Source of the DNA: AVCC01 sp039920865
GTDB taxonomy: Bacteria; Pseudomonadota; Gammaproteobacteria; Burkholderiales; Burkholderiaceae_D
Length of the DNA stretch: 21,411 bases
Direction: 5' to 3'
Assembly (NCBI GenBank): GCA_039920865.1
Contig: JBDSCZ010000237.1
Coordinates: 1 to 21,411 of the forward strand
Below the pieces are notes generated by a model, which saw only the letters and a list, made by a program, of their open reading frames with translations, ran no database searches and was not told where the DNA came from. A program made the position numbers and the translations under genes. Numbering within the stretch: the stretch's first letter is position 1; every line of letters starts with the position of its first letter. This document shows, in pieces, positions 1 through 6,501 of the stretch.

Positions 1-2
1 AC

Positions 3-626
3 AACCAGTTGGGCGCGCTCGACGCCCGGGCCAATGACCCCAGCCCGGTGCTGAATGCGCTGTTCGCGCCGCACGAGCCGAAGACCGGCACCGACGGCAC
101 GCTGGCCTGGGTCGCCGATATCATCAATCCATCGACAGAAGACGATTTCGTGCTGATGCTGAAAGAGCTGCAAATGCCGGACGGCACGCGCCGGCCGTAC
201 AGCATGTGGCTGACCGGCGCCTACCCGCGCGCACTGGACGGCCTGTGCAAGCTGCTCAGCCTCGACATGCGGGTCATCGATCCAGCCTGGATCGGCATGA
301 AGCTGCGCAAGCTGCTCAACTACGCGGAGCCGCGCGGCGACTTCCTGGCGCGCATCCCGGGCAGCGAAAAGCAGGCCAGCTATCCGTCCACCGTCGCCTA
401 CGTCGCGCAACTGGTAATCCACCGCTACGCGATGCTCGGCATCCTGACCGAAGCCGGCACCCCGGTCAATGCGATGGGCGTAGTCACCGACGAGCCGACC
501 CACCAGCCGAAAGTCAGCACCACGATGGCCGGCCGGCTGTGCGCCGAATGCGGCAACAGCGCGGTGATCAAGAAGGATGGCTGCGATTTCTGCACTGCTT
601 GCGGGGCGATCGGGAGTTGCGGTTAA
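3..626 (+). CDS. nrdJ: Vitamin B12-dependent ribonucleotide reductase, C-terminal part
   Basis: This is the 3' end of a gene that begins before the window; the reading frame is open from base 3. The family (class II reductase) reduces ribonucleotides to deoxyribonucleotides using adenosylcobalamin, in the cytoplasm. The visible 207 residues carry the family's C-terminal region, with the segments SEKQASYPSTVAYVAQLVIHR and TPVNAMGVV. The protein ends in the typical zinc-ribbon tail, with two CxxC pairs in LCAECGNSAVIKKDGCDF and CTACGAIGSCG. Such terminal cysteines are known to re-reduce the active-site disulfide. A strong palindromic terminator lies 36 bases after the stop. The active-site domain is outside the window, so nothing can be said about its integrity. 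Confidence 0.92.
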   Translation, partial: NQLGALDARANDPSPVLNALFAPHEPKTGTDGTLAWVADIINPSTEDDFVLMLKELQMPDGTRRPYSMWLTGAYPRALDGLCKLLSLDMRVIDPAWIGMKLRKLLNYAEPRGDFLARIPGSEKQASYPSTVAYVAQLVIHRYAMLGILTEAGTPVNAMGVVTDEPTHQPKVSTTMAGRLCAECGNSAVIKKDGCDFCTACGAIGSCG

Positions 627-661
627 TTGTGGGTTACAGCATAAGTTGCTTGTAATGAAAC

Positions 662-703
662 AAACAAAACCCCTGTGAGAAATTTCTCATAGGGGTTTTG
701 TTT
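662..703 (+). terminator. Palindromic terminator after nrdJ
   Basis: Bases 662-682 pair with 683-703 almost perfectly, with one G-T pair. The GC core is flanked by A-rich sequence on the left and T-rich sequence (696-703) on the right, as expected for an intrinsic terminator that works in both directions. It closes nrdJ; the next gene downstream also reads on the plus strand. Confidence 0.85.
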
Positions 704-710
704 GAAGCGG

Positions 711-798
711 TAGGTTGGGCTAACGCTGTATCAGCCCAACATTTTCGTTAGCGATATCACTCTATTCCAAATGTTGGGCTTTGCAGCACAACCTACGT
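711..798. repeat. Pair of REP-like palindromes
   Basis: The first unit (711-742) has the stem GTTGGGC at 714-720 pairing with GCCCAAC at 734-740. A second, imperfect unit in the opposite orientation (769-798) starts AATGTTGGGCT and ends ACAACCTACG. The same unit recurs at 1818, 2998 and 3605 in this window. Together with the transposase remnants nearby, this marks them as REP elements mobilised by a RAYT-type transposase; that link is inference from family knowledge. Confidence 0.75.
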
Positions 799-832
799 CC
801 TGGCCCCAAACTTGTTAATGAGACGGGACGCC

Positions 833-1639
833 ATGCGCCCGAAGGAAAAATCAGTGGATCTATTAAAGGAAATTATTCAATCACCAGCGATTCTCAAGGA
901 AGTTTATGGTGACTTGGCAAAGCCTGGAGTGCAACAAGCAGGCAAAGCGTTAAGCACGATAATCGGCTTAGGGAATACGGTGTTATGGCCAATAGCGTTA
1001 GTGAATGAAAAAGCAAAAATAGCGCTCGAGTCAAACTTAGAAAAATACCGAAACAAAATGAAAAACACTCCTATAGATGAGGTGTGTGAGGTTCCGCCTG
1101 AAGTAGGTGTGCCAATAGCCGAAAAGCTCTCCTACGTTACGAATAAAGAATTGAGTGAAATGTACACTGAGCTCCTCGCAAAGGCTTCTCAGGTTCATAA
1201 CGCGAATGTCGCTCATCCTAGTTTTGTAAATGTTATTAGTAACATTTCGCCTGATGAGGCCATTTTAATGAAATCTATCATGTGTATGACAGGGATTCCA
1301 TTTATAGAGGTACGTCTAAGCCGCAAGAATAAGAATGAATGGTCTACCCTCAATTCAATGATGCCGGGGGTGTCATGTTTAGCAGAATTAAGTTACCCGA
1401 GCAATATCAATGCTTATGTTAGTAATTTGGAAGGGCTGGGCATTTTCCAGGCTAGGCAAGATATTTTTATGGTCGGAGAAAACATATACGAGCCTTTGGA
1501 AGAATATGCAAAAAAAATCTACTTTGATATGGCTCAGTCTGTGGAAGGTCAATCGATTACTTTCCAACGTGGAAAGATTGAAATTACACCATTTGCGCGC
1601 CTGTTTATGAATGCCTGCTTCTCGAGTAAAAAAGCTTAA
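833..1639 (+). CDS. Abi-alpha (DUF4393) family protein
   Basis: The protein has about 268 residues and resembles the DUF4393/Abi-alpha family, which is named after abortive-infection proteins; its biochemical activity is not known to me. Family-like features are an N-terminal alanine/glycine-rich segment (AGKALSTIIGLGNTVLWP), a PPEVGVPIAEKLSY stretch, ELSEMYTELLAKAS, then HPSFVNVISNISPDEA. No membrane signal is evident beyond the hydrophobic N-terminal stretch. The start is uncertain: TTG 812, ATG 818 and ATG 833 are in frame. I chose 833 because a purine-rich GAGACGGGA precedes it. The gene is much AT-richer than nrdJ and lies among REP elements, which suggests acquisition by transfer. A role in phage defence is inference from the family name and the location next to higBA. 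Confidence 0.7.
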   Translation: MRPKEKSVDLLKEIIQSPAILKEVYGDLAKPGVQQAGKALSTIIGLGNTVLWPIALVNEKAKIALESNLEKYRNKMKNTPIDEVCEVPPEVGVPIAEKLSYVTNKELSEMYTELLAKASQVHNANVAHPSFVNVISNISPDEAILMKSIMCMTGIPFIEVRLSRKNKNEWSTLNSMMPGVSCLAELSYPSNINAYVSNLEGLGIFQARQDIFMVGENIYEPLEEYAKKIYFDMAQSVEGQSITFQRGKIEITPFARLFMNACFSSKKA

Positions 1640-1651
1640 CCAAGGCCGTAA

Positions 1652-1692
1652 GGCGCAATGCGTAGGGCGCAATAAGCGCAGCGCATTGCGCC
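1652..1692. repeat. GCGCAATGCG inverted repeat
   Basis: An 11-bp perfect inverted repeat, GGCGCAATGCG (1652-1662) and CGCATTGCGCC (1682-1692), lies 12 bases after the Abi-alpha gene. It resembles a second kind of intergenic palindrome, distinct from the TTGGGC/GCCCAA units. No T-run follows it, so it is probably a dispersed repeat and not a classical terminator. Confidence 0.65.
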
Positions 1693-1729
1693 GCATGCCA
1701 CCACGCATACATACAAGTGTATTTTTCAA

Positions 1730-1752
1730 TACCGCATGTTATACATGCGGTA
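1730..1752. repeat. Tight 10-bp hairpin
   Basis: TACCGCATGT (1730-1739) and ACATGCGGTA (1743-1752) form a perfect 10-bp stem with a 3-base loop. There is no T-run, and no gene start lies close by. It could be an operator, a small intergenic palindrome or the remains of a terminator. Confidence 0.5.
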
Positions 1753-1817
1753 ACGTGCCTGTTTTAAGTGATACTCATCATGTTTTATAAAATAATGAGG
1801 GCCAGACAGCGCGGCAG

Positions 1818-1855
1818 CTTGGGCTAACGCTTCAACAGCCCAACATTCCAACATT
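1818..1855. repeat. REP-like palindrome with two CCAACATT units
   Basis: The stem CTTGGGC/GCCCAAC (1818-1824 and 1837-1843) is followed by two tandem copies of the 8-mer CCAACATT (1840-1855). The layout is the same as at 2998-3045, where the 8-mer occurs three times. It directly precedes a RAYT 5' fragment. Confidence 0.75.
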
Positions 1856-1871
1856 CAACGAGACAAACCCG

Positions 1872-1940
1872 ATGCGATATCGCAGAGCGAACATCCCCGA
1901 GCCACCTATTTTTTCACCGTCGATCTCGTTGATCGGAAAA
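1872..1940 (+). pseudogene. RAYT transposase, 5' fragment
   Basis: The DNA starting ATGCGATATCGCAGAGCG encodes MRYRRANIP. After one missing G near 1899 it continues as ATYFFTVDLVDRK, matching the N-terminus of the larger transposase remnant at 3062. Similarity stops abruptly after GATCGGAAAA at 1940. The fragment is therefore a truncated, frameshifted copy of a REP-associated tyrosine transposase and cannot be functional. The upstream REP unit and spacing are also shared with the 3062 copy. Confidence 0.8.
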
Positions 1941-1977
1941 TCCATTAAGATCCACAGAGGAAATTTTCGCAAAAGGC

Positions 1978-2007
1978 TTGCTGCAGTCCCATTTTGGGAC
2001 TTATAAT
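1978..2007 (+). promoter_or_regulatory. higBA promoter with embedded palindrome
   Basis: A perfect TATAAT (2002-2007) is preceded by TTGCTG (1978-1983) at 18-bp spacing. Between them lies the inverted repeat AGTCCCATTTTGGGACT (1985-2001). HigA antitoxins commonly repress their own operon, so the palindrome is a good candidate operator. Transcription would begin close to base 2014, which is the higB ATG itself. Confidence 0.6.
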
Positions 2008-2013
2008 TCACTC

Positions 2014-2316
2014 ATGCGAATAATATCACTTTCAACATTAAAGATTTTTTGGGAATTGCACCCAGAATATACGGATGTGAAAGACCAATTATTGGCGTGG
2101 TATCGGCATACGTTAAAAGCAGACTGGGCGAGACCAACAATGGTTAAGCGCGATTTTGGCAAAGCTAGCATTTTGCAAGATGGTCGCGTTGTATTCAATA
2201 TCGCAGGCAATAAATACAGGTTAATTGTTTGGATAAATTACCCGTATCGCGTTGTATATATCCGTTTTATCGGGACGCATAAACAGTATGACAAAGTAGA
2301 CGCACAATCAATCTAG
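2014..2316 (+). CDS. higB: HigB-type mRNA interferase toxin
   Basis: The protein has 100 residues, the usual length for the HigB_toxin family, RelE-fold endoribonucleases that cut mRNA in the cytoplasm. The family signature is clear: MRIISLSTLKIFWELHP at the start, KADW near residues 36-39, VVFNIAGNKYRL at 59-70 and IGTHKQYDKVDA near the end. I chose ATG 2014 over the in-frame upstream TTG 1978 because it gives the family N-terminus. No ribosome-binding site precedes it, and the likely -10 box ends only 6 bases upstream, so the transcript may be leaderless. The antitoxin gene starts 9 bases after the stop. The toxin-first order matches higBA operons. Confidence 0.9.
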   Translation: MRIISLSTLKIFWELHPEYTDVKDQLLAWYRHTLKADWARPTMVKRDFGKASILQDGRVVFNIAGNKYRLIVWINYPYRVVYIRFIGTHKQYDKVDAQSI

Positions 2317-2325
2317 GCGGCGAAA

Positions 2326-2691
2326 ATGGAAATCAAACCAGTACGTACAAAGGCCGGTCACATGGCGGCCTTAAAAGAAATAGACGGTCTTATGATGGCA
2401 AAGTTTGGCACGCCTGACGGCGACCGCTTGGACGTGCTTGTGACGCTTGTGGAGGCTTACGAAGCTAAACATTTCCCACTTGATTTACCCGATCCTGTTG
2501 AGGCAATTAAGTTCAAAATGGATCAAGCGGGGCTGACTATGAAAGACCTTGAGCCGATGATTGGGCGCAGCAATAGAATCTATGAGATTTTCAATCACAC
2601 CCGCCCCTTGACGCTTGCGATGATTCGGAAACTGCATGCAGGATTGGGTATCCCGGTGGAAAGTCTAATCAAAGAATACGCTCCAGCGTAA
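2326..2691 (+). CDS. higA: HigA-type antitoxin with HTH domain
   Basis: The protein has 121 residues and belongs to the longer HigA group (COG5499-like). The N-terminal half (MEIKPVRTKAGHMAALKEIDGL through LVEAYEAKHFP) would wrap the toxin. The C-terminal half, about residues 60-115, is an XRE-type helix-turn-helix (MDQAGLTMKDLEPMIGRS, then IRKLHAGLGIP). It neutralises HigB and probably represses the promoter at 1978-2007. An AGGCGG ribosome-binding site lies 6 bases before the ATG, in contrast to higB, which has none. No frameshift or lost motif is seen, so the pair looks intact. Confidence 0.88.
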   Translation: MEIKPVRTKAGHMAALKEIDGLMMAKFGTPDGDRLDVLVTLVEAYEAKHFPLDLPDPVEAIKFKMDQAGLTMKDLEPMIGRSNRIYEIFNHTRPLTLAMIRKLHAGLGIPVESLIKEYAPA

Positions 2692-2996
2692 CCAAAGGAA
2701 ATAGGTCTGTCTCAGCTCCAAATGACTTCGCATTACTTGATGGCACCAGCTATGAACCGCATAAAATAACTGGTCAATCGACGCTGACACGCAAGTGTGC
2801 CGGTCATCTCTGCGTTATGTGAGTCAGTCAACAGTTTGGCAATTTTATTTTCAGGAAGTGAGCTTAGAAAATAATGTATATGGAAAAATTAGATCTGGCA
2901 TATTTGGAAAAATACAGAAGCGCATTAAGCTCCGAGCAAACGAAATCGCTTTCAGAAACAAACAACTGGGAACATGTTGACAAACAAAAAGTGCGG
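2692..2996. other. AT-rich gap between higA and REP element
   Basis: This 305-base stretch contains no recognised gene. Its only notable open frame is a 41-codon one starting at 2874 and described separately. I see no terminator with a clear stem and T-run after higA. Confidence 0.5.
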
Positions 2997-2999
2997 TAG
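2874..2999 (+). CDS. Possible 41-residue peptide, stop codon inside REP
   Basis: An open frame from ATG 2874 (alternative ATG 2880) encodes a hydrophilic peptide beginning MYMEKLDLAYLEKYRSALSS. The ribosome-binding signal is poor: GGAAGTGAG lies about 13 bases upstream. Its TAG stop is the first part of the REP sequence TAGGTTGGGC, so the frame may be a gene cut short when the REP/RAYT unit arrived. I do not recognise the peptide. It may equally be a chance open frame in AT-rich DNA. Confidence 0.25.
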   Translation: MYMEKLDLAYLEKYRSALSSEQTKSLSETNNWEHVDKQKVR

Positions 3000-3045
3000 G
3001 TTGGGCTAACGCTTCATCGGCCCAACATTCCAACATTCCAACATT
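2997..3045. repeat. REP-like palindrome with three CCAACATT units
   Basis: The stem GTTGGGC/GCCCAAC (3000-3006 and 3020-3026) is followed by three tandem copies of CCAACATT (3022-3045). It precedes the RAYT remnant and mirrors the inverted unit at 3605-3638 on the other side of that remnant. Confidence 0.8.
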
Positions 3046-3061
3046 CAATGGGATAAGACCG

Positions 3062-3585
3062 ATGCGATATCGCAGAGCGAACATCCCCGGAGCCACCTAC
3101 TTTTTCATCGTCAATCTCGCCGATCGGAAAAGCGCTCTCCTCACTGAACAAATCGATCTGCTTCGCATCGCCATGCGAAAAATCCGGCAATCCTATCCTT
3201 TCGACATACTCGCGATGGTGATATTTCCGGATCATTTGCATGCGATTTGGCGCTTGCCGGAAGGGATGCGGATTTTCCGCTGCGTTGGTCCTTGATCAAA
3301 GCTGCATTTTCACGCGCGATCACCAAAAACTGAGGCGATACGACCCAGCAGAAAAATGAAGCGTGAGTGCGGAATATGGCAACGGCGGTATTGGGAACAT
3401 CAGATCAGGAATGACGACGACCTGGAAAAACATGTCGCGTATGTTCATTTCAATCCTGTCATGTCAAGCATGGTTACGTGGCGAGAGCGGTGGATAGTCC
3501 GTGTTCATCCATTCATCGGGAAATCGCGAAAGGAAATATGACTGAAGGTTGGGCTTATTTCGATCAGAGGACAATAAATGAATAA
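3062..3585 (+). pseudogene. REP-associated tyrosine transposase (RAYT), frameshifted
   Basis: Three frames together give a full-length RAYT (Y1 transposase family, about 174 residues). MRYRRANIPGATYFF leads to FPDHLHAIWRLPEG, which contains the HxH metal site. A one-base loss near 3264 shifts the frame to DADFPLRWSLIKAAFSRAITK. A one-base gain in the A-run at 3325-3329 returns it to TEAIRPSRKMKRECGIWQRR, then YWEHQIRNDDD and VAYVHFNPV. A 5-base duplication (GTCAT/GTCAAG, about 3458-3466) shifts it again to KHGYVARAVDSPCSSIHREI, ending at TAA 3583. With three lesions it is inactive. REP units in opposite orientation flank it. These enzymes are thought to mobilise REP sequences. Confidence 0.87.
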
Positions 3586-3604
3586 GCCTTGTCGCTGTGT
3601 GGGG

Positions 3605-3638
3605 ATGTTGGGCTGATGAATCGTTAGCCCAACCTACG
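3605..3638. repeat. REP-like palindrome, inverted copy
   Basis: ATGTTGGGCTGATGAATCG continues to TTAGCCCAACCTACG. The stem GTTGGGC/GCCCAAC is at 3607-3613 and 3627-3633. It is the reverse complement of the unit at 2998-3030, so the RAYT remnant sits between inverted REP copies. A lone half (AGGTTGGGCTT) also occurs at 3545-3555, inside the 3' end of the remnant. Confidence 0.78.
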
Positions 3639-3656
3639 CATACTAGTTGAAAAAAT

Positions 3657-3689
3657 AAAAACCCTGGTGAGCGATCACCAGGGTTTTTT
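3657..3689 (-). terminator. Terminator of trpB
   Basis: AAAACCCTGGTGA (3658-3670) pairs with TCACCAGGGTTTT (3675-3687) around a GCGA loop. A-runs on the left and T-runs on the right let it work in both directions. On the minus strand it lies 27 bases after the trpB stop. Confidence 0.88.
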
Positions 3690-3715
3690 GCTTGACTACG
3701 CGATGCCGCTTGCGC

Positions 3716-4915
3716 TTAAAGCGACAAATAATTCGCCACGAAATCCGCGTCCTTGTCGCCCCGGCCGGACAGGTTGACCAGGATGGTCTGCTCGGGCCCC
3801 ATGGTTTTGGCGATTTTCATCGCGTAGGCCACCGCGTGGGCACTTTCCAGCGCCGGAATGATCCCTTCGGTGCGCGAGAGTGCCATGAAGGCGTCCAGGC
3901 ATTCCGCGTCGTCAATCGCTTCATATTGCACGCGGCCAATGTCTTTGAGGTAGCAATGTTGCGGACCGACGCCGGGGTAATCGAGTCCCGAGGCGATCGA
4001 ATAGACCGGCAACGGATTGCCCTGTTCGTCTTGCAGCGTGTAGCAGGAAAAGCCGTGAATCGCGCCCTTGCTCCCTAGCGTCAGCGTGGCGGCATGGTCC
4101 GGCGTGTCCAGACCCTTGCCGCCCGGCTCGACGCCGACCAGTTTTACTGCCGCATCGGGTAGAAATTCGGTAAACATCCCGATCGCATTGGAGCCGCCGC
4201 CCACGCAGGCCACCACCATGTCGGGCAGCTTGCCTTCCAGCGCCAGAAATTGCGCCCGCGCCTCGCGCCCGACGATGCTCTGGAAATCGCGCACCATCTT
4301 CGGAAACGGATGCGGTCCCACCACCGAGCCGATCGCATACAGGGAGTTCACAGGATCTTTCATATATTCTTCGAAAGCGCTGTCGACCGCATCCTTCAGG
4401 GTGCGGGTGCCGCGCGATACCGGCACCAGCTTGCAGCCCAGGATTTTCATCTTGACGACGTTGGGGTGCTCCTTGGCGATGTCGATCTCGCCCATGTGGA
4501 TTTCGCAGTCGATGCCGACTAAAGCACAGGCCGAGGCCAGCGCCACGCCGTGCTGGCCGGCGCCGGTTTCGGCCAGCACCTTGGTTTTTCCCATGTGCTT
4601 GGCCAGCAGCGCCTCGCCCAGGCAGTGGTTGATCTTGTGCGCGCCGGTGTGGTTCAGATCTTCGCGCTTCAAGAAGATTCGGGCGCCGCCTTGGCGCGCC
4701 GACAATCGCCGCGCGTGAAAGATGGGGCTGGGGCGCCCGACGTAATTGGCGTACAGGTCATTCAATTCTTCCTGGAAAGCGGCCGTTTTGCGCACTTCTT
4801 CATAGGCTTCGTTGATGCCGTCCATGATGGTCTTGAGTTCTGGCGGAATCAGCTGGCCGCCATATTCGCCAAAGTAGCCCTGATTGTCCGGCATTTCCAA
4901 AAAGTCTCTTTGCAT
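3716..4915 (-). CDS. trpB: Tryptophan synthase beta chain, solitary copy
   Basis: The protein has 399 residues, normal for TrpB, a pyridoxal-phosphate enzyme that joins indole and serine to make tryptophan. Active-site features are all present: the PLP lysine in HTGAHKIN (K94), the ETGAGQHG loop with E116, the phosphate-binding GGGSNA at 239-244 and LSGRGDKD at 382-389. Two things are unusual. The residue after HKIN is H followed by CLGEALLAK, where common TrpB has Q or N followed by VLGQALLA. The gene also stands alone, with no trpA or trpF in the window, so it may be a second, specialised beta chain. The start ATG has an AGGAAA ribosome-binding site 6 bases upstream. A bidirectional terminator follows the stop. 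Confidence 0.93.
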   Translation of the reverse strand: MQRDFLEMPDNQGYFGEYGGQLIPPELKTIMDGINEAYEEVRKTAAFQEELNDLYANYVGRPSPIFHARRLSARQGGARIFLKREDLNHTGAHKINHCLGEALLAKHMGKTKVLAETGAGQHGVALASACALVGIDCEIHMGEIDIAKEHPNVVKMKILGCKLVPVSRGTRTLKDAVDSAFEEYMKDPVNSLYAIGSVVGPHPFPKMVRDFQSIVGREARAQFLALEGKLPDMVVACVGGGSNAIGMFTEFLPDAAVKLVGVEPGGKGLDTPDHAATLTLGSKGAIHGFSCYTLQDEQGNPLPVYSIASGLDYPGVGPQHCYLKDIGRVQYEAIDDAECLDAFMALSRTEGIIPALESAHAVAYAMKIAKTMGPEQTILVNLSGRGDKDADFVANYLSL

Positions 4916-5175
4916 GTTTATTTCCTGTCTGAGAATAAAAGTAGGGGTAAGAGAGCATCCCTAATGAAATCACAAGTGAATCCGAAAGTGGTTCCGCTGC
5001 GCCCAATGAATTACTGACTCAATTCAGTCGTAGCTTTATCAACGATTCTCTTGTGAGAACAAAGTTTTTGTTTAAAGCAAAGCTTACCGACAGAAAAGGG
5101 GCTGGTCTATTTTTTATTCTTTTCAGCGAGGGAAGCCAATTCAAATACGCAATCAAAACAGATTTCACACTATAG

Positions 5176-5197
5176 ATGCCTGAGTCAGGCATTTTTT
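5176..5197 (+). terminator. Orphan plus-strand terminator
   Basis: ATGCCT and AGGCAT close a GAGTC loop, and six T residues follow immediately (5192-5197). The orientation is plus, but the nearest genes on both sides are on the minus strand. It would end a transcript starting somewhere in about 4930-5150 that has no visible protein, possibly a small RNA or antisense leader. Confidence 0.6.
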
Positions 5198-5284
5198 GCC
5201 CATATTATAGTTGTCGATAGCTTATTTACTGTTCTATGTTGGTAGAGTGCCCGGAAATCGCTGCCTAAAAATAGGCTATATGTC

Positions 5285-5505
5285 ATGACATTTGTGCTGC
5301 GCAATCAGTTTGATAGTGAGCCCTGGCGCTGGGCTATTTTGAGACAGCGATACGCTATGAAATACAACCGGAAAAAGCGCTGGCGGGTATCGCAGCACTG
5401 AAGGAAAAGTGGATGGCGCAAGGACTATGCGCCGGCAGCCCGGTTCCGAACCACATGAAAAAACAAGAGTATGTGCAAAAACAGTGGTTCTTCCGCATAT
5501 TTTGA
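5285..5505 (+). pseudogene. Possible decayed coding sequence
   Basis: Frame one reads MTFVLRNQFDSEPW from ATG 5285. A frame change near 5320 then continues as LALGYFETAIRYEIQPEKAL, followed by AGIAALKEKWMAQG, ending at TGA 5503. The second part has no start codon of its own. It has protein-like composition (periodic A, L, E, K), so a short gene with one frameshift is possible. I do not recognise the family. The end runs into the dispersed hairpin element. Confidence 0.25.
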
Positions 5506-5543
5506 TTGCCTCTTTAAAAATACACATATCTGTATATTTGATA
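5461..5543. repeat. Dispersed hairpin element, copy A
   Basis: GAGTATGTGCAAAAACAGTGG is followed by TTCTTCCGCATATTTTGATTG and an AT-rich tail. It aligns with copy B (7912-8000) in the same orientation and with copy C (11757-11828) in the opposite one. The blocks GAGTAT and TCCGCAT are 20 bases apart, as in copy B. Confidence 0.6.
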
Positions 5544-5556
5544 CGGCAACTCCTGC

Positions 5557-5580
5557 CGCAGCGGCGTTCCAGCCGCTGCG
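5557..5580 (-). terminator. GC-rich stem-loop after mlaC-like gene
   Basis: CGCAGCGGC (5557-5565) and GCCGCTGCG (5572-5580) form a perfect 9-bp stem with a 6-base loop, 22 bases beyond the mlaC stop. There is no T-run on the minus strand, so termination is only a guess. Confidence 0.4.
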
Positions 5581-5602
5581 CTTATTGCGCCCTGCAATGC
5601 GG

Positions 5603-6247
5603 TCAACTTGGTTGCGAAACTTTCACTGCATTTTCCGCCAGCTTCCTGTTCTTGTCTGAAAGAACCTTGATCAAGCCATCGAAGCCGCTTTTGCCGATTT
5701 CGGCGCTAAAGCTGCTTTTGTACGCCTCTACCAGCCAGGCGCCCGCAATATTGATGTCATAAATTTTCCAGCCGTCCGCCAGTTTTTCAAGGCGATAATT
5801 GAGCTGCATCAGTTCGCCGCCTCGCTGCGTCACCGTAGAACGGACTTCCACCTCGGTATTGGCTGGGTCGGCGCGCATCGGCTTGAACGTGACTTTCTGA
5901 TCCTTGATTCGCGAAATCGCGCCGGAGTAGGTGTGTACCAGCAGCGCGCGGAATTCGCTGGTCAGCTGTTTTTGTTGCTCCGGCGTTGCCTTGTTCCAGT
6001 CGGCGCCGCAGGCCAAGGCGGTCATGTGCCGGAAATCGACGTGCGGCAGAATCTTGGCTTCCACCAAATCGCGCACGCGATTTTGGTTGCCGGACTGTAT
6101 TTCCCGATCCGCCTTGGCCAGATCCAGGACTTCCAGACTGATCCGTTTGACCAGCGCATCCGGTGCTTCCTGTGCTGCGGCGTGTTGGGTCAATGCCAGG
6201 CTGCCGACCGTCATGATAAGCACCAATATTCTTCTGAAGGTTTTCAC
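5603..6247 (-). CDS. mlaC: MlaC/Ttg2D-like phospholipid-binding periplasmic protein
   Basis: The protein has 214 residues and belongs to the MlaC/Ttg2D (toluene tolerance) family, periplasmic carriers that shuttle phospholipids between the outer and inner membranes. A signal peptide is visible (MKTFRRILVLIMTVGSLALT, then an AAA-Q cleavage region near residue 25). Family traits are VKRISLEVLDLAKADREIQ, LPHVDFRHMTALACG, LTSEFRALLVHTYSGAI and a C-terminal GAWLVEAYKSSF block. The start is GTG 6247, supported by GAGGAA about 4 bases upstream. The usual partners mlaF, mlaE, mlaD and mlaB are absent here, so this is an orphan copy, perhaps a paralogue. The gene symbol is by family and not by operon context. 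Confidence 0.82.
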   Translation of the reverse strand: MKTFRRILVLIMTVGSLALTQHAAAQEAPDALVKRISLEVLDLAKADREIQSGNQNRVRDLVEAKILPHVDFRHMTALACGADWNKATPEQQKQLTSEFRALLVHTYSGAISRIKDQKVTFKPMRADPANTEVEVRSTVTQRGGELMQLNYRLEKLADGWKIYDINIAGAWLVEAYKSSFSAEIGKSGFDGLIKVLSDKNRKLAENAVKVSQPS

Positions 6248-6501
6248 TGATTCCTCGCTATGGTCAAGAATTAAAATTGCCCGAAGTCAAATTCGACTCT
6301 ATCACGATCAAAGTGCGATTATTCGGCAGCTTAAAGCTTTCTTGCGCGATGCGTGCGGTACCGCAAGTCGTGGCGCTTTTCGGCCAAACTTCGCCTTGGC
6401 GCTACCAACCGGCATTGCGGAGTCAAACGCATGAACGCGTTATCACCCTCTCGACTGCCGATGCCGTGGCCCCGAAATTGCGGCCGATCTGCCCAGTGAC
6501 G

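Larger units (their letters stand above)
4916..5602. other. Long gap between trpB and mlaC-like gene
   Basis: These 687 bases hold the trpB leader, a plus-strand terminator at 5176-5197, a possible coding remnant at 5285-5505, one copy of a dispersed hairpin element at 5461-5543 and a stem-loop at 5557-5580. No intact gene is supported. Confidence 0.55.

Noticed and set aside
2998..3638. CRISPR array or insertion sequence with target-site duplication
   Set aside because: The repeats are palindromic REP units with irregular spacing and no spacers of equal length, and no matching terminal inverted repeats or short target duplications were found; RAYT elements do not make them.
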